The notes beneath the pieces were generated by a model. It was not told the origin of the DNA. It ran no database searches and saw only the letters and a list, made by a program, of their open reading frames with translations. A DNA stretch of 35,786 nucleotides from JACKJA01 sp050297015 (GTDB taxonomy: Bacteria > Pseudomonadota > Alphaproteobacteria > Micavibrionales > Micavibrionaceae). Shown here one piece after another: positions 15,812 through 24,582 of this stretch (the stretch's first letter is position 1; every line of letters begins with the position of its first letter). A program made the translations under genes and the position numbers. The stretch is taken from positions 1-35,786 of the forward strand of contig JBNKRZ010000012.1 of the NCBI GenBank assembly GCA_050297015.1, written 5' to 3'.

Positions 15812-16945
15812 ATGAAAACCAGCGGTCCTGTGGAGCACTTCGGTGCCACGATTCATCATGGCTATGATGCAAGAGACATCCGTCTTATGGCCGGAGAGGG
15901 CACTCTGGCGGAAAGTCGTGCGCAATGCCGTTGGGACGTAACGGTTCATCCAAAGCACGGTACTGAGCCGTTTACAATTGTTCCCCTGATTTGTGCAAAC
16001 GTTCACTTTGCCAAGCTCGGCCTGGCAAAAGTGCTAACGAATTTGCAACTGCCCTATACTACTAACCCGGATGCCCGCGTTCAGATTGCCCTTAAGAAAA
16101 CGATACCGGAAGATGAACTGGTCAATTTTATGACCCAGCATGGCAATAGTGCCGCATGGGTTACGGTTGGTCTAAAGGATGACGCAGAATACGCTAAGTT
16201 GAGCAATGTTTTTAACCGGGTGATGGAGGGTGATATCGCCCAGCTCAAAGTCGTTATTGATGCTTCGAACGGTCATATGCAGAAGATGCTTGATCGCGTC
16301 AAACAGGCCCGAGAGATTGTTGGTGATCGGGGTGTTATTTTGGCTGGAAATGTGGTTTCCGGCAACTGGACGAAAACATTGATCGAAGCGGGCGCTGATG
16401 GCATTAAGCTTAATCATGGTCCTGCCAAAGTTTGCCGGACCCGTCACAATGCCGGGCATTACCGTCCGACCCTGACGACGGCGCTGGAATGTTTTCAGGC
16501 GGCCTCTGAAGCGGGGGGATTTATTGTGCCTGATGGCGGCGGGATGAGTGAATCCGGCACGGCGGCGGTTTATTTTGCGGCCGGAGCAGAATTTTTGATG
16601 AGCGGTAGTATATTTGCAGGGCATTTAGAGTGTGATGCAAAACATCGCTATGATGGGGAAAAAGAAAGCTGGTACATGGATTATTACGGTAGTGCCAGTG
16701 CGTATGCTCTAGAGGAAGATCACGGCGGGAAAGATGTTCATCGCCCCGTTGAGGGGGACATTCGGCGCGTTTACTGTAAGGGCAGGCTTAATGAGACATT
16801 GGAACAATGGCTTGGCGGTATTGCTTCGGCGACGAGCTTTCAGTCTGTGGAATTTAATGAAAAGGAGCATGAAACAGGTGAAAACATATGGCGTTTTCAT
16901 TACTTGCGGAATGCCCGGAACCGGATGCAATACGCCCCTCGTTAA
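15812..16945 (+). CDS. Divergent IMPDH/GMP-reductase family protein
   Basis: This 377-residue TIM-barrel protein is related to the canonical GMP reductase encoded directly downstream but is clearly divergent. Shared landmarks are the phosphate/nucleotide region VILAGNVVSGNW, then GADGIKLNHGPAKVCRTR, with Cys208 and Thr210 in the place of the catalytic Cys-Thr of GMP reductase (CTTR), then IVPDGGGMSESGTAAVYFAAGAEFLMSGSIFAGH and a final WLGGIASA. The usual GxGPGSVCTTR becomes NHGPAKVCRTR, and the N-terminus is about 15 residues longer. The enzyme could still form the thioimidate intermediate, but its substrate may differ from GMP. The ribosome site AAAGGGGAT is good. It is followed by guaC after 41 bases in the same direction. 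Confidence 0.85.
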   Translation: MKTSGPVEHFGATIHHGYDARDIRLMAGEGTLAESRAQCRWDVTVHPKHGTEPFTIVPLICANVHFAKLGLAKVLTNLQLPYTTNPDARVQIALKKTIPEDELVNFMTQHGNSAAWVTVGLKDDAEYAKLSNVFNRVMEGDIAQLKVVIDASNGHMQKMLDRVKQAREIVGDRGVILAGNVVSGNWTKTLIEAGADGIKLNHGPAKVCRTRHNAGHYRPTLTTALECFQAASEAGGFIVPDGGGMSESGTAAVYFAAGAEFLMSGSIFAGHLECDAKHRYDGEKESWYMDYYGSASAYALEEDHGGKDVHRPVEGDIRRVYCKGRLNETLEQWLGGIASATSFQSVEFNEKEHETGENIWRFHYLRNARNRMQYAPR

Positions 16946-16986
16946 AAAGCTCTTTCCTGTGGCGGTGAAATGCGTATTATCTTTGT

Positions 16987-18030
16987 ATGCGTATCGAATC
17001 TGACATCAAACTTGATTTTAAAGACGTTCTTATCCGGCCCAAGCGTTCGACGCTGGCGAGCCGCAGGGAGGTCGATATTTCCCGTACCTTTACCTTTAAG
17101 TGGAGTGGCCGTACCTATACGGGCGTGCCGGTTATCTCTGCGAATATGGATGGGGTGGGGACAATGGAAATGGCACACGCCTTTGCTAAAGACGGCAACG
17201 GGCTGAGTGTGGCGCTGACCAAGCATTATCCGCTGGACGATCTTCTGGCGTTTTCCAAAGATGGTGGCTTTAAAAACAGCTGGTATTCCATCGGTGTTGG
17301 CGGTCATGATGAGGAAAAACTCGACGCTTTTCTTAAAAAAGGCGGCCGGGTTGATAAACTCTGTATTGATGTGGCCAATGGCTATGCCGAGCCATTTGTC
17401 GAATTTGTGCGTCGTATGCGCGATAAATTTCCCAAAACCACGATTATGGCGGGGAATGTTGTGACGGGTGAGATGGTCGAGGAGCTGATCCTTTCCGGTG
17501 CGGATGTGGTTAAAGTCGGGATCGGACCGGGCAGCGTTTGTACAACCCGCAAGATGACCGGGGTGGGGTATCCGCAGCTTTCTGCGATTATTGAGTGCGC
17601 GGATGCGGCGCATGGCTTGAAAGGGCTGGTGTGTGCTGACGGCGGCTGCACGGTGCCGGGCGATCTGGCCAAGGCGTATGGCGCCGGAGCGGATTTCATT
17701 ATGCTGGGTGGGATGCTGGCCGGGCACGATCAGTGTGAGGGCAAAATCATCAAGGAAAAAGGCGAAAAGTTTGTTCAGTTCTATGGTATGAGCAGCGATA
17801 CCGCTATGAACAAGCATGCAGGCGGGGTGGCCGAATATCGCGCCAGTGAAGGAAAAACCGTGAAGGTGCCATATCGCGGGGATGTTAGCGCCAGCCTGCA
17901 GGATATTCTCGGCGGGATTCGTTCGGCCTGCACTTATGTGGGAGCTGTGGAGCTGAAGGAGCTTTCAAAACGCACGACTTTTATTCGCGTAACGCAGCAA
18001 ATCAATAACATCTTTGGTCCTTCCTCTTAA
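16987..18030 (+). CDS. guaC: GMP reductase
   Basis: GuaC converts GMP to IMP and ammonia with NADPH, linking guanine and adenine nucleotide pools. The length (347) and motifs match the E. coli/animal-type enzyme: DFKDVLIRPKRSTL at the start, SANMDGVGT, IMAGNVVTGEM, VKVGIGPGSVCTTRKMTGVGYPQ with the catalytic cysteine at 185, CADGGC, GADFIMLGGMLAGH, and EGKTVKVPYRGDV with the active-site flap. The CBS domains of IMP dehydrogenase are absent. No ribosome site is seen before the ATG; a TATTAT hexamer ends six bases upstream, so a leaderless message is possible. It is the only canonical member of the local pair. Confidence 0.95.
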   Translation: MRIESDIKLDFKDVLIRPKRSTLASRREVDISRTFTFKWSGRTYTGVPVISANMDGVGTMEMAHAFAKDGNGLSVALTKHYPLDDLLAFSKDGGFKNSWYSIGVGGHDEEKLDAFLKKGGRVDKLCIDVANGYAEPFVEFVRRMRDKFPKTTIMAGNVVTGEMVEELILSGADVVKVGIGPGSVCTTRKMTGVGYPQLSAIIECADAAHGLKGLVCADGGCTVPGDLAKAYGAGADFIMLGGMLAGHDQCEGKIIKEKGEKFVQFYGMSSDTAMNKHAGGVAEYRASEGKTVKVPYRGDVSASLQDILGGIRSACTYVGAVELKELSKRTTFIRVTQQINNIFGPSS

Positions 18031-18111
18031 GCCTCTTATCTTTGCCTTGCGGATTGAGGGCGGGGACGTTATTGTTGGTGCCTGATTTATTTAAGACAAG
18101 GAGAGCGGGAT

Positions 18112-18462
18112 ATGAGCGAGATTGCACAAAGACTAAAAGAAACCAGTGAAAACTGTGTTTCTTCTTATGAAGCTTGGGAACAAGATCAAAAAAATTCCAG
18201 CGCTCGAGAAGCCTTGATGGAAGCTGTGCATGAGCTTCGTAAGGTTGCTGCCCGTCTTGAGATTGAAATCGCGGTGAGCGAGCGCAATGAAATGGCCTCC
18301 AAGCCTATTCCGATCCCGCCGCACCGTTCTTCCCGCAAACGCCACAATGATGATGGGGCGGGCGAAGGTATGCCGGACAGCAATGAAAGCAATGTTGGGA
18401 ATGGTGGAAAACCAAAGGTTCAGCGCCGCCGCCGCCCATCTTCTGCTAAAGGTGGGGAATAA
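18112..18462 (+). CDS. Hypothetical protein with helical N-terminus and basic tail
   Basis: This 116-residue protein is not recognised. Residues about 1-60 form amphipathic helices rich in Glu and Lys; the second half is low-complexity, with PIPIPPHRSSRKRH, a glycine/asparagine stretch and a very basic end KVQRRRRPSSAKGG. Such a tail suggests nucleic-acid or acidic-surface contact, which is inference. A strong ribosome site AAGGAGAGCGGG precedes the ATG. It ends one base before the convergent gloB stop, leaving no room for a terminator. Confidence 0.75.
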   Translation: MSEIAQRLKETSENCVSSYEAWEQDQKNSSAREALMEAVHELRKVAARLEIEIAVSERNEMASKPIPIPPHRSSRKRHNDDGAGEGMPDSNESNVGNGGKPKVQRRRRPSSAKGGE

Positions 18463-18463
18463 C

Positions 18464-19189
18464 CTACCAATTATCCCGGTCTGACCGGACTTTTGCAAAG
18501 GTTTCAAGAGAGCCGGCCCGCAAAAACGGGTTGGTTCTTTTTTCTTCGGCCAGAGAGATGGGCAAAGTTGGCTTGTTTTGTGCGCGTAGCGTACGGGCTT
18601 CCGCCATTCGGGCTTTGACAGCTTCATTATCCGGTTCCCGGTTTTCCACGAAAGCGCCGTTTTCCAGCGTATATTCATGGGCGCAGTAGATCATCGTGTC
18701 ATCGGGCAGGGTGACCAATTTGGATAGCGATTCCCACATTTGCGCAGGAGTGCCCTCAAATAATTTGCCGCACCCCATGGAAAAGATCGTATCGCCACAA
18801 AATAGGGCTTTGTCTTCGGCAAAATAAAAACAGATATGGCCGGAGGTATGGCCCGGCGTTTCGATGATGCGGCTTTTTGTGTTTCCTATAGTAACAATGT
18901 CACCTTCAGAGACTTGTCTGTCAATGCCGGGAATGCGGTGCGCATCGTTTGTGGCTCCGATGATTTTGCAGCCATAGCGGTTTTTCAGTTTCAGATTAGC
19001 GCCGGTGTGATCCCAGTGATGGTGCGTATTCAGGATGTAATCCAGTGTCAGACTACGTTTGTCGAGTTCTTCTATTACGGGGGCCGCTTCCGCCGGGTCA
19101 ATTACGGCTACCGTGCCGCTGCTATCGATGAGCAGCCAAATGTAATTGTCCTGTAGTGCGGGGATGGGGGTGACGTTCATCATTATCAT
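18464..19189 (-). CDS. gloB: Hydroxyacylglutathione hydrolase (glyoxalase II)
   Basis: GloB hydrolyses S-lactoylglutathione to lactate and glutathione, the second step of methylglyoxal detoxification. About 240 residues, normal length. The binuclear metal site THHHWDHTG (about 55-63) is intact, with further ligands in TPGHTSGHI, FCGDTIFSMGCGKLFEGT (the characteristic glyoxalase II segment) and AHEYTLEN. The C-terminal helical substrate domain ends with KRTNPFLRAGS. The first ATG (19189) overlaps the upstream methyltransferase stop by four bases and has GAAAGAG before it; two further methionines follow within four codons. It is the last gene of a three-gene operon. Confidence 0.95.
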   Translation of the reverse strand: MIMMNVTPIPALQDNYIWLLIDSSGTVAVIDPAEAAPVIEELDKRSLTLDYILNTHHHWDHTGANLKLKNRYGCKIIGATNDAHRIPGIDRQVSEGDIVTIGNTKSRIIETPGHTSGHICFYFAEDKALFCGDTIFSMGCGKLFEGTPAQMWESLSKLVTLPDDTMIYCAHEYTLENGAFVENREPDNEAVKARMAEARTLRAQNKPTLPISLAEEKRTNPFLRAGSLETFAKVRSDRDNW

Positions 19190-20067
19190 GATTGCTCTTT
19201 CAATATTTCTGCCAAACTGACTTGGGCGCTGCCGGGGCAGAGCGGTTTTTGTTGGCTGTCATGCGGCGCCCAGCCGATCAGGTAGATGATCTCGAATGTG
19301 GCGAGGATGCGTCCGTCTTTTTCGGCAAATTTGTTTTTGTACAGGCTGTTGGTTTCGGAGAATAGGGGCCGCCCGGCAAAGGATTTATCTCTTTGGGTGA
19401 TGATATTGTTTTCTCCCATAAAACGCAGATCGCGCATAAGGGAAAAAGCATCCTTGTATGTGACGCTCAGAATGTCAGAGTCAATAACGGGCAGCGCAAA
19501 CCCGGCGCGCTGGAGCAGACTTCCCATTTGCTGTTTATCGACGAAGGGGGCTATGCGTGGGCTAACGCCACCACGCACATTCATTTCGGCTTTCATCAGA
19601 CAGGCGCGTAGCTCATGGAGGGTTTCTCCGCCGAACAGCGCCGCCATGAACAAACCGTCGGGGCGCAAAGCATGGTTGATTTGTGCAAGGGCGCCGGGCA
19701 GATCATTGAGGCTGTGTAGGTTCAACGTGCTGATAAAAGCATCAAGCGTATCCCCGCCCAAAGGTAGGGAATCTTCACGGGCGGTTAGGGTACTACTTCT
19801 ATGCTTCACTATATCCATGTTGATGAGCGTGTCTATTCCGCCCGCCTGTTTTATGGCTTGCTCCAGTGGTTCCGGTAATGGCACGCCGCTGTATAGCGCG
19901 CGGGGGAAATCTTTCCGGATCATGGTGAGGCGTTCCGCCATTTCGCGGGCAACCCGGTCATGAAGAAAACCATATGTGTTACGATGTCGCCCGGCCCGGG
20001 TGCGGGCATGACGCAAGGCGTTGTAATCGAATAGAGGGGCTGGCGTAGTAGCATTCTGCAGGGTCAT
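19186..20067 (-). CDS. SAM-dependent methyltransferase-fold protein (BioC/NDUFAF5-like)
   Basis: This 293-residue protein has the layout of the alphaproteobacterial relatives of mitochondrial NDUFAF5: an N-terminal FLHDRVAREMAERLTMI, a degenerate class I methyltransferase core (DAFISTLNLHSLNDLPGALAQI, RPDGLFMAALFGGETLHELR), and the C-terminal SVTYKDAFSLMRDLRFMGENN. The usual glycine-rich SAM motif I is not evident, so cofactor use may differ. NDUFAF5 hydroxylates an arginine of the complex I subunit NDUFS7; a similar complex I assembly role is a family-based guess. The start has a perfect AGGAGG. Its stop overlaps the gloB start. Confidence 0.85.
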   Translation of the reverse strand: MTLQNATTPAPLFDYNALRHARTRAGRHRNTYGFLHDRVAREMAERLTMIRKDFPRALYSGVPLPEPLEQAIKQAGGIDTLINMDIVKHRSSTLTAREDSLPLGGDTLDAFISTLNLHSLNDLPGALAQINHALRPDGLFMAALFGGETLHELRACLMKAEMNVRGGVSPRIAPFVDKQQMGSLLQRAGFALPVIDSDILSVTYKDAFSLMRDLRFMGENNIITQRDKSFAGRPLFSETNSLYKNKFAEKDGRILATFEIIYLIGWAPHDSQQKPLCPGSAQVSLAEILKEQS

Positions 20068-20088
20068 TACGCTTTGCCTCCTGTCTTT

Positions 20089-22587
20089 TTAGCAAGGTTC
20101 ATGATGCGGGCGGTCGTCGCTGCGCCGATTGAATGCGTCCGCTTTCGGGGGATCCGGTTCTAATCCCATGACATTGGTGCTGTGGACCGCTGTTAGTTGC
20201 GCCTTTTCGGCGGAAAAGCTTTTGTCAAAGGCATGCTTAACGCTTAAGTCGCTGTCTTGGCAGAACGTGTTATAGCTCATGGCGACGATCTTCATGAAGC
20301 TGTCATGATTGTCCCAGTACAACAATTTCCACAAATCGACAATGGGCGCGTACTGAGTGACACCGTGGGCCTGACCATCGTAGAAATCAGGAACGTCTGT
20401 TACGGCGAAAGGGAAAATCCGCAGAGGTGTCAGGCCTATGTGGCAAAAATAACTTTCACCCATTTGTGAGACGTTTTCCGGCGGTATTTCAAATTGTGCA
20501 GCAACGTATTTTCGGGCTTTCTCCATCGTCGTGACATCTTTGGGGAGTGTAAAGCTGGGGCAGGTGACGGTCATGCCGTTCCCTTTATAACGCTGTGGCA
20601 CGGGCAGGAATTCCGAGACAATACCTGCCATCACTTCACCATTCATGCTTTTCGCCAGTGGCAGAACAACCGCTTTGTTTATGGATTCTTCTTCCGGTAA
20701 AACGAATGAAAGGTCACAGGAAGCCATACCCGTCGTGTGAGCGTTACGGTAGCCTTCCTCAACAAAAACGGATTGTATGTTTCGTAATTGCCCTGCGGTG
20801 CCCTTTGTCTTTTTATAGCGCACGTCTCCTTCGGAAAGTTGCTGGAGGAGGTCTTTGGCGCTCACAGTGTTTTTGATCTCCCGTTCTTTTAATACGAGAG
20901 GACATTCAGCCCAGCTTTCCGCTCTAAGCCCCAGCTTTTCGTACAGCGCAAGGATTTGGGTTTCTAGCCGCCCGGAGGGAATAAAACCAACGCTGAGCGC
21001 GTTGAGTACGCTTTGGGCGTCCAGTTCGCGGATCCGGCCGTGGGAAGAAAATTTCTCCATATCAGGGGCTATAACTTTCGGGGGCGTAGGGCGGTCGCGC
21101 TCTCTCACGTTCAGGTAGCGGGTCTGGATACGTTCTTCGATGAAATCGGGGGCGGGGAAAAAGCCGGGGCCCATTTCAAGCGTGGCATCAGACGCAGGCA
21201 TAAGGCCCAAGTAATCGCGGGCGAATAATACGGTATCTTTGACGGCACTTTCGTCAATGTGTTCCATTTTTTCCGTGGGTACGGCAATGGCCTCTGTCAT
21301 GTGGCCCGACCATCCCCGTCCGTCAAGGGCTTTGCCTTGGCGGGGGACGGTATTCGTGATCGCGCGTGGTACGGCTTCATGAAGGAAAATATTTAGGCGT
21401 CCTTCCGGTGTCAGGCGGTAAGGTATGATTTCTGTGGTGTCGTAGTCACGGCAGACGACATCGAGAAGGCGCCCATCTGTGTCGTTCCGTAGGGCCGTGA
21501 TGCGTAAGGGGGTATCCTGCTTTTTGTGAGATGAGCGTCGTTCGCTAAGGCGCAGGCTGCGGCCTTCGTTGATTTTTTGTGCGACGGCAATAAAGCTCGT
21601 CGGCGGCGCGCCCATCGGTTGCCCGTCATCGTTATACAAACGGAAGCGGCCCTCAAATTTTTTGCGGATGGTGCTTTCCTCCCAATGGGGGGCCGTATAA
21701 AGAACGCGTGCGCCCAGTCCCCGGATGGTTTTGCGGTATTCCCGCGGTGTATAAAAAGCGTATTCTTTATGAAGCTCGGCCTTGATATCGGCGCGCCGGT
21801 CTTTGCGCATTATGAATTCGTACGCCCATTTGTAAGGTAGCCGGAAGAGGCGCGTCTTTGGAAAACGGGGGGGGTGCTCTTCAATAAAGAATCCGTGACA
21901 GCCTTCCTCTTCACGGGGGCGCGCATGATCGGCGTACCACATGAGTAAGTCCGGTTCGGACATTTGTTCCAACGTATCGTTTTTGCTGGGGGTGTCTGGC
22001 ATCTCAAGGAGAACATATTCCCCCGGCGGCGGCTGCGCATAGTCATGAATCATCATGATCCCGTTATTTTTTAGCAGAGAAAAATGGTTCTCTAATGTTC
22101 GTGCAACAGGGCGGTCATCGTAGTGGGATCCCGAAAATATCTCATGAAGAATGAAAGAGTTCACAATGGCATCGACAGATTCATTTTCAAAATCGGCATT
22201 GCCGGTAATATCCGCAGTTCTAAAATTTAGATTGGGGCGGCTATACTTCTTTTCGGCCCGCGCAATCGCATGCCTGTCGAGATCAAGCGCCGTGATTTTG
22301 ATTTGTGGTGCGAGGACGGCCATGACATAGCTTATTTCTCCGTTTCCACAGCCCATGTCCAGCAGGTGTGCTCCCGGTTCCAAAAGCATGTGAGATAGCG
22401 TAAACCAAGCTTTTTTTATGGTTTTGGGCGGGATGTTCCGGAGCAGATCATGACGCTCGTAAAAAGCTTTATTGGCGGGGTGTTGGCTTTCTTCCACGCG
22501 TGCGTCTGTGGAGGGGGACTCCTCATCTGTTGGGGAGTGTGCGCCCATATGCTTGTTACGTAACGATAATTGCGCCGTTTGTGCCAT
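20089..22587 (-). CDS. Large methyltransferase fused to two NUDIX-like regions
   Basis: This 832-residue protein is of unusual build. Residues about 40-190 are a class I SAM methyltransferase: motif I LLDMGCGNGEISY (75-87), acidic end ALDLDRHAI, and HEIFSG plus GIMMIHDYAQPPPGEY after the core. From about 355 to 500, and again from about 625 to 735, I see stretches patterned like NUDIX folds (AVKDTVLFARDYLGL...LEMGPGFFPAP..IEERIQ and KARKYVAAQFEI...QMGESYFC..GLTPLRI). The catalytic R-E-x-x-E-E residues are not conserved in either. The function is unknown. It lies 21 bases before the NDUFAF5-like gene and heads its operon. The start at 22587 has AAAGG close by. The methyltransferase call is strong, the rest tentative. 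Confidence 0.8.
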   Translation of the reverse strand: MAQTAQLSLRNKHMGAHSPTDEESPSTDARVEESQHPANKAFYERHDLLRNIPPKTIKKAWFTLSHMLLEPGAHLLDMGCGNGEISYVMAVLAPQIKITALDLDRHAIARAEKKYSRPNLNFRTADITGNADFENESVDAIVNSFILHEIFSGSHYDDRPVARTLENHFSLLKNNGIMMIHDYAQPPPGEYVLLEMPDTPSKNDTLEQMSEPDLLMWYADHARPREEEGCHGFFIEEHPPRFPKTRLFRLPYKWAYEFIMRKDRRADIKAELHKEYAFYTPREYRKTIRGLGARVLYTAPHWEESTIRKKFEGRFRLYNDDGQPMGAPPTSFIAVAQKINEGRSLRLSERRSSHKKQDTPLRITALRNDTDGRLLDVVCRDYDTTEIIPYRLTPEGRLNIFLHEAVPRAITNTVPRQGKALDGRGWSGHMTEAIAVPTEKMEHIDESAVKDTVLFARDYLGLMPASDATLEMGPGFFPAPDFIEERIQTRYLNVRERDRPTPPKVIAPDMEKFSSHGRIRELDAQSVLNALSVGFIPSGRLETQILALYEKLGLRAESWAECPLVLKEREIKNTVSAKDLLQQLSEGDVRYKKTKGTAGQLRNIQSVFVEEGYRNAHTTGMASCDLSFVLPEEESINKAVVLPLAKSMNGEVMAGIVSEFLPVPQRYKGNGMTVTCPSFTLPKDVTTMEKARKYVAAQFEIPPENVSQMGESYFCHIGLTPLRIFPFAVTDVPDFYDGQAHGVTQYAPIVDLWKLLYWDNHDSFMKIVAMSYNTFCQDSDLSVKHAFDKSFSAEKAQLTAVHSTNVMGLEPDPPKADAFNRRSDDRPHHEPC

Positions 22588-22715
22588 AGAGCCTTTCTAA
22601 GCCCTTTTGCCTTTTATTTTTGTTTTTTGTGTGGAACGGATTGTATAGACTTTATTTCTTAAGTGCAAGAAACAGGGGTATCAAATTCCGTTTATCTCCT
22701 GAAGAGCGAGCCGTA

Positions 22716-23465
22716 ATGACCTATGCTTTATTTTTAAAAAATATTTATGAACGGGCGCTGGATATTGTTTTACCGCCCCGTTGCGTTGTCAGTGGCGCTA
22801 TTGTTGATGGGGCGGGCCGCCTTTCCCCGGAAGCGTGGCAGGGCCTGCATTTTATCGCAGCGCCGCATTGTGCCCGTTGCGGTTTGCCGTTTGAATTTTC
22901 TGTGGAAGAGGGGGATGAAACGCTTTGTGTTTCTTGTCTTGAAAAACCACCTGCATACGATACGGCGCGGGCGGCTCTGGTTTATAATGATGCCAGTCGT
23001 GCGTTGATTCTACGTTTCAAGCATGCGGATCATATCCATGCGGCCTCTGTTTTTGTGCCGTGGCTTAAGACAGCGGCAGGGACGATTTTGCCGGATGCCG
23101 ACTTTCTGATTCCGGTGCCGCTTCATCCGCGCAGGCTTTTAAAGCGGCGTTATAATCAGGCTTGCTTGTTGGCACAGGCTTTGACCGCAGAAACGGGGGT
23201 GCCATGTCTGCCGGACGCTTTGATGCGCTGCCGCGCGACCCCTCCGCAGGGGCATAAGGACTACAAAGAACGACATAAAAATGTTCGGAGGGCTTTTGTT
23301 GTCAGGCCGTCATGGTGTGAAAAATTGAAGGGGAAAAGGGTTGTTTTGCTTGATGACGTGTACACAACGGGCGCTACGGTTGAAGAATGTGCGCGGGTTT
23401 TGCGCATCGCCGGGGTCGAGGCTGTTCATGTGCTTGCAGTGGCGCGCGTTGTTCGGCATAGTTGA
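22716..23465 (+). CDS. comF: ComF family protein (phosphoribosyltransferase-like)
   Basis: This 249-residue protein has an N-terminal cysteine motif for zinc (CARCG and CVSC, near 60 and 84) and a C-terminal phosphoribosyltransferase domain with the PRPP loop VVLLDDVYTTGATVEE. IPVPLHPRRLLKRRYNQA is the family's central motif. ComF is required for DNA uptake in naturally competent bacteria; many alphaproteobacteria carry it without known competence. The ATG at 22716 has GAAGAGCGAG before it; an in-frame TTG at 22620 is less likely. It is the first gene of comF-grxC-nitrilase and divergent from the 832-residue methyltransferase. Confidence 0.93.
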   Translation: MTYALFLKNIYERALDIVLPPRCVVSGAIVDGAGRLSPEAWQGLHFIAAPHCARCGLPFEFSVEEGDETLCVSCLEKPPAYDTARAALVYNDASRALILRFKHADHIHAASVFVPWLKTAAGTILPDADFLIPVPLHPRRLLKRRYNQACLLAQALTAETGVPCLPDALMRCRATPPQGHKDYKERHKNVRRAFVVRPSWCEKLKGKRVVLLDDVYTTGATVEECARVLRIAGVEAVHVLAVARVVRHS

Positions 23466-23489
23466 TGAAACAATGGAGGGCGTTTAAAT

Positions 23490-23750
23490 ATGTCGAAAGT
23501 TGAAATTTATACTACGAAAATGTGTCCTTACTGTGTGCGGGCCAAGCAATTGCTGGAGCGCAAGGGGGTAACGTATGATGAGCATCACATTTCTTTCTCC
23601 GACGCCGATGCGATGGAAGTCATGATTAAGCGCGCCGGTGGGCAACGCTCCGTGCCACAGATTTTTATTAACAACACCCATGTTGGCGGTTGTGATGACT
23701 TGTATGCCCTTGATAAGCTGGGAAAACTCGATGGGATGCTAGAGGGATGA
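23490..23750 (+). CDS. grxC: Glutaredoxin 3
   Basis: This 86-residue dithiol glutaredoxin reduces protein and glutathione mixed disulfides. The active site is CPYC (residues 12-15), with the glutathione-binding segments RSVPQIFIN and the GGCDDL turn after the cis-proline region. Length and motifs are typical of GrxC. It lies 24 bases after comF, and its stop overlaps the next start by four bases (ATGA), indicating a coupled operon. Confidence 0.97.
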   Translation: MSKVEIYTTKMCPYCVRAKQLLERKGVTYDEHHISFSDADAMEVMIKRAGGQRSVPQIFINNTHVGGCDDLYALDKLGKLDGMLEG

Positions 23751-24565
23751 CGTTCCTGAAAACGGCTTTGATTCAAATGACCAGTGGCCCCACGATTGCG
23801 GAAAATCTTCGCGTGGTAGAAGGGCTGATCTGTGAGGCCGCGGCGCAGGGCGCGCAATTGATCTGTACGCCGGAAAATACGGATTTTATGCGTGGCAATC
23901 TTAAAGACAAACTAGCTTCAGCCTTAATGGAAGAGGACCATCCCGGTTTACCCCTTTTCTCTAAATTGGCACAGGAAAACGAGGTTTGGATTCTTGCCGG
24001 ATCTTTCGGTGTTAAAATTTCGGAAGAGAAGATTGCTAACCGTTCTTACTTGTTTGATTGCAAGGGCGACATTGTTGCTAAATACGACAAGGTTCATTTG
24101 TTCGATGTCGATTTGCCCGGTGGAGAAAGCTACCGGGAGAGTAGTGTTGTTGAGCCTGGAGATTCTCTTGCTTTGTCCGAGACGCCGTGGGGCGTGCTGG
24201 GGATGAGTATTTGTTACGATGTGCGTTTCCCGCATTTGTACCGTTCGCTTTCGCAGCGCGGTGCGCAGATTTTAATGGTTCCGGCGGCTTTCGCTGTGCC
24301 GACGGGGAAAGCGCATTGGGAGGTTTTGCTGCGGGCGCGTGCCATTGAAAACGGCGCTTACGTGTTGGCGCCGGGGCAATGTGGCACGCACGAGGCTGGC
24401 CGTCAAACGTATGGCCACTCTTTGATTATCAACCCGTGGGGGGAAATTATAGCGCAGGCGGGGGATACATCGGATATTATCTATGCCGATCTCGATATGG
24501 ATGCTGTAGACAAAGCCCGCGCAGCTATTCCGGCGTGGCGTGATAATCGGGATATCCCTTTATAA
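23747..24565 (+). CDS. Carbon-nitrogen hydrolase (Nit1/deaminated glutathione amidase-like)
   Basis: This 272-residue nitrilase-superfamily amidase shows the complete Glu-Lys-Cys triad: Glu in CTPENTDF (about 44), Lys in KYDKVHLFDVDL (about 112), and Cys in GMSICYDVRFPHLYR (about 148). These match the Nit1/YbeM branch, which hydrolyses deaminated glutathione, a repair role that fits its position next to glutaredoxin. Other small amides or omega-amidase substrates cannot be excluded. Its start is inside the grxC stop. Confidence 0.93.
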   Translation: MTFLKTALIQMTSGPTIAENLRVVEGLICEAAAQGAQLICTPENTDFMRGNLKDKLASALMEEDHPGLPLFSKLAQENEVWILAGSFGVKISEEKIANRSYLFDCKGDIVAKYDKVHLFDVDLPGGESYRESSVVEPGDSLALSETPWGVLGMSICYDVRFPHLYRSLSQRGAQILMVPAAFAVPTGKAHWEVLLRARAIENGAYVLAPGQCGTHEAGRQTYGHSLIINPWGEIIAQAGDTSDIIYADLDMDAVDKARAAIPAWRDNRDIPL

Positions 24566-24582
24566 TTCCAGCCTTCGGAATT
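24564..24582. terminator. Hairpin between convergent stop codons
   Basis: AATTCC (24564-24569) pairs with GGAATT (24577-24582) around a seven-base loop, spanning the gap between the nitrilase stop and the XRE-gene stop. No long T-run follows on either strand, so termination strength is doubtful. Confidence 0.35.
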
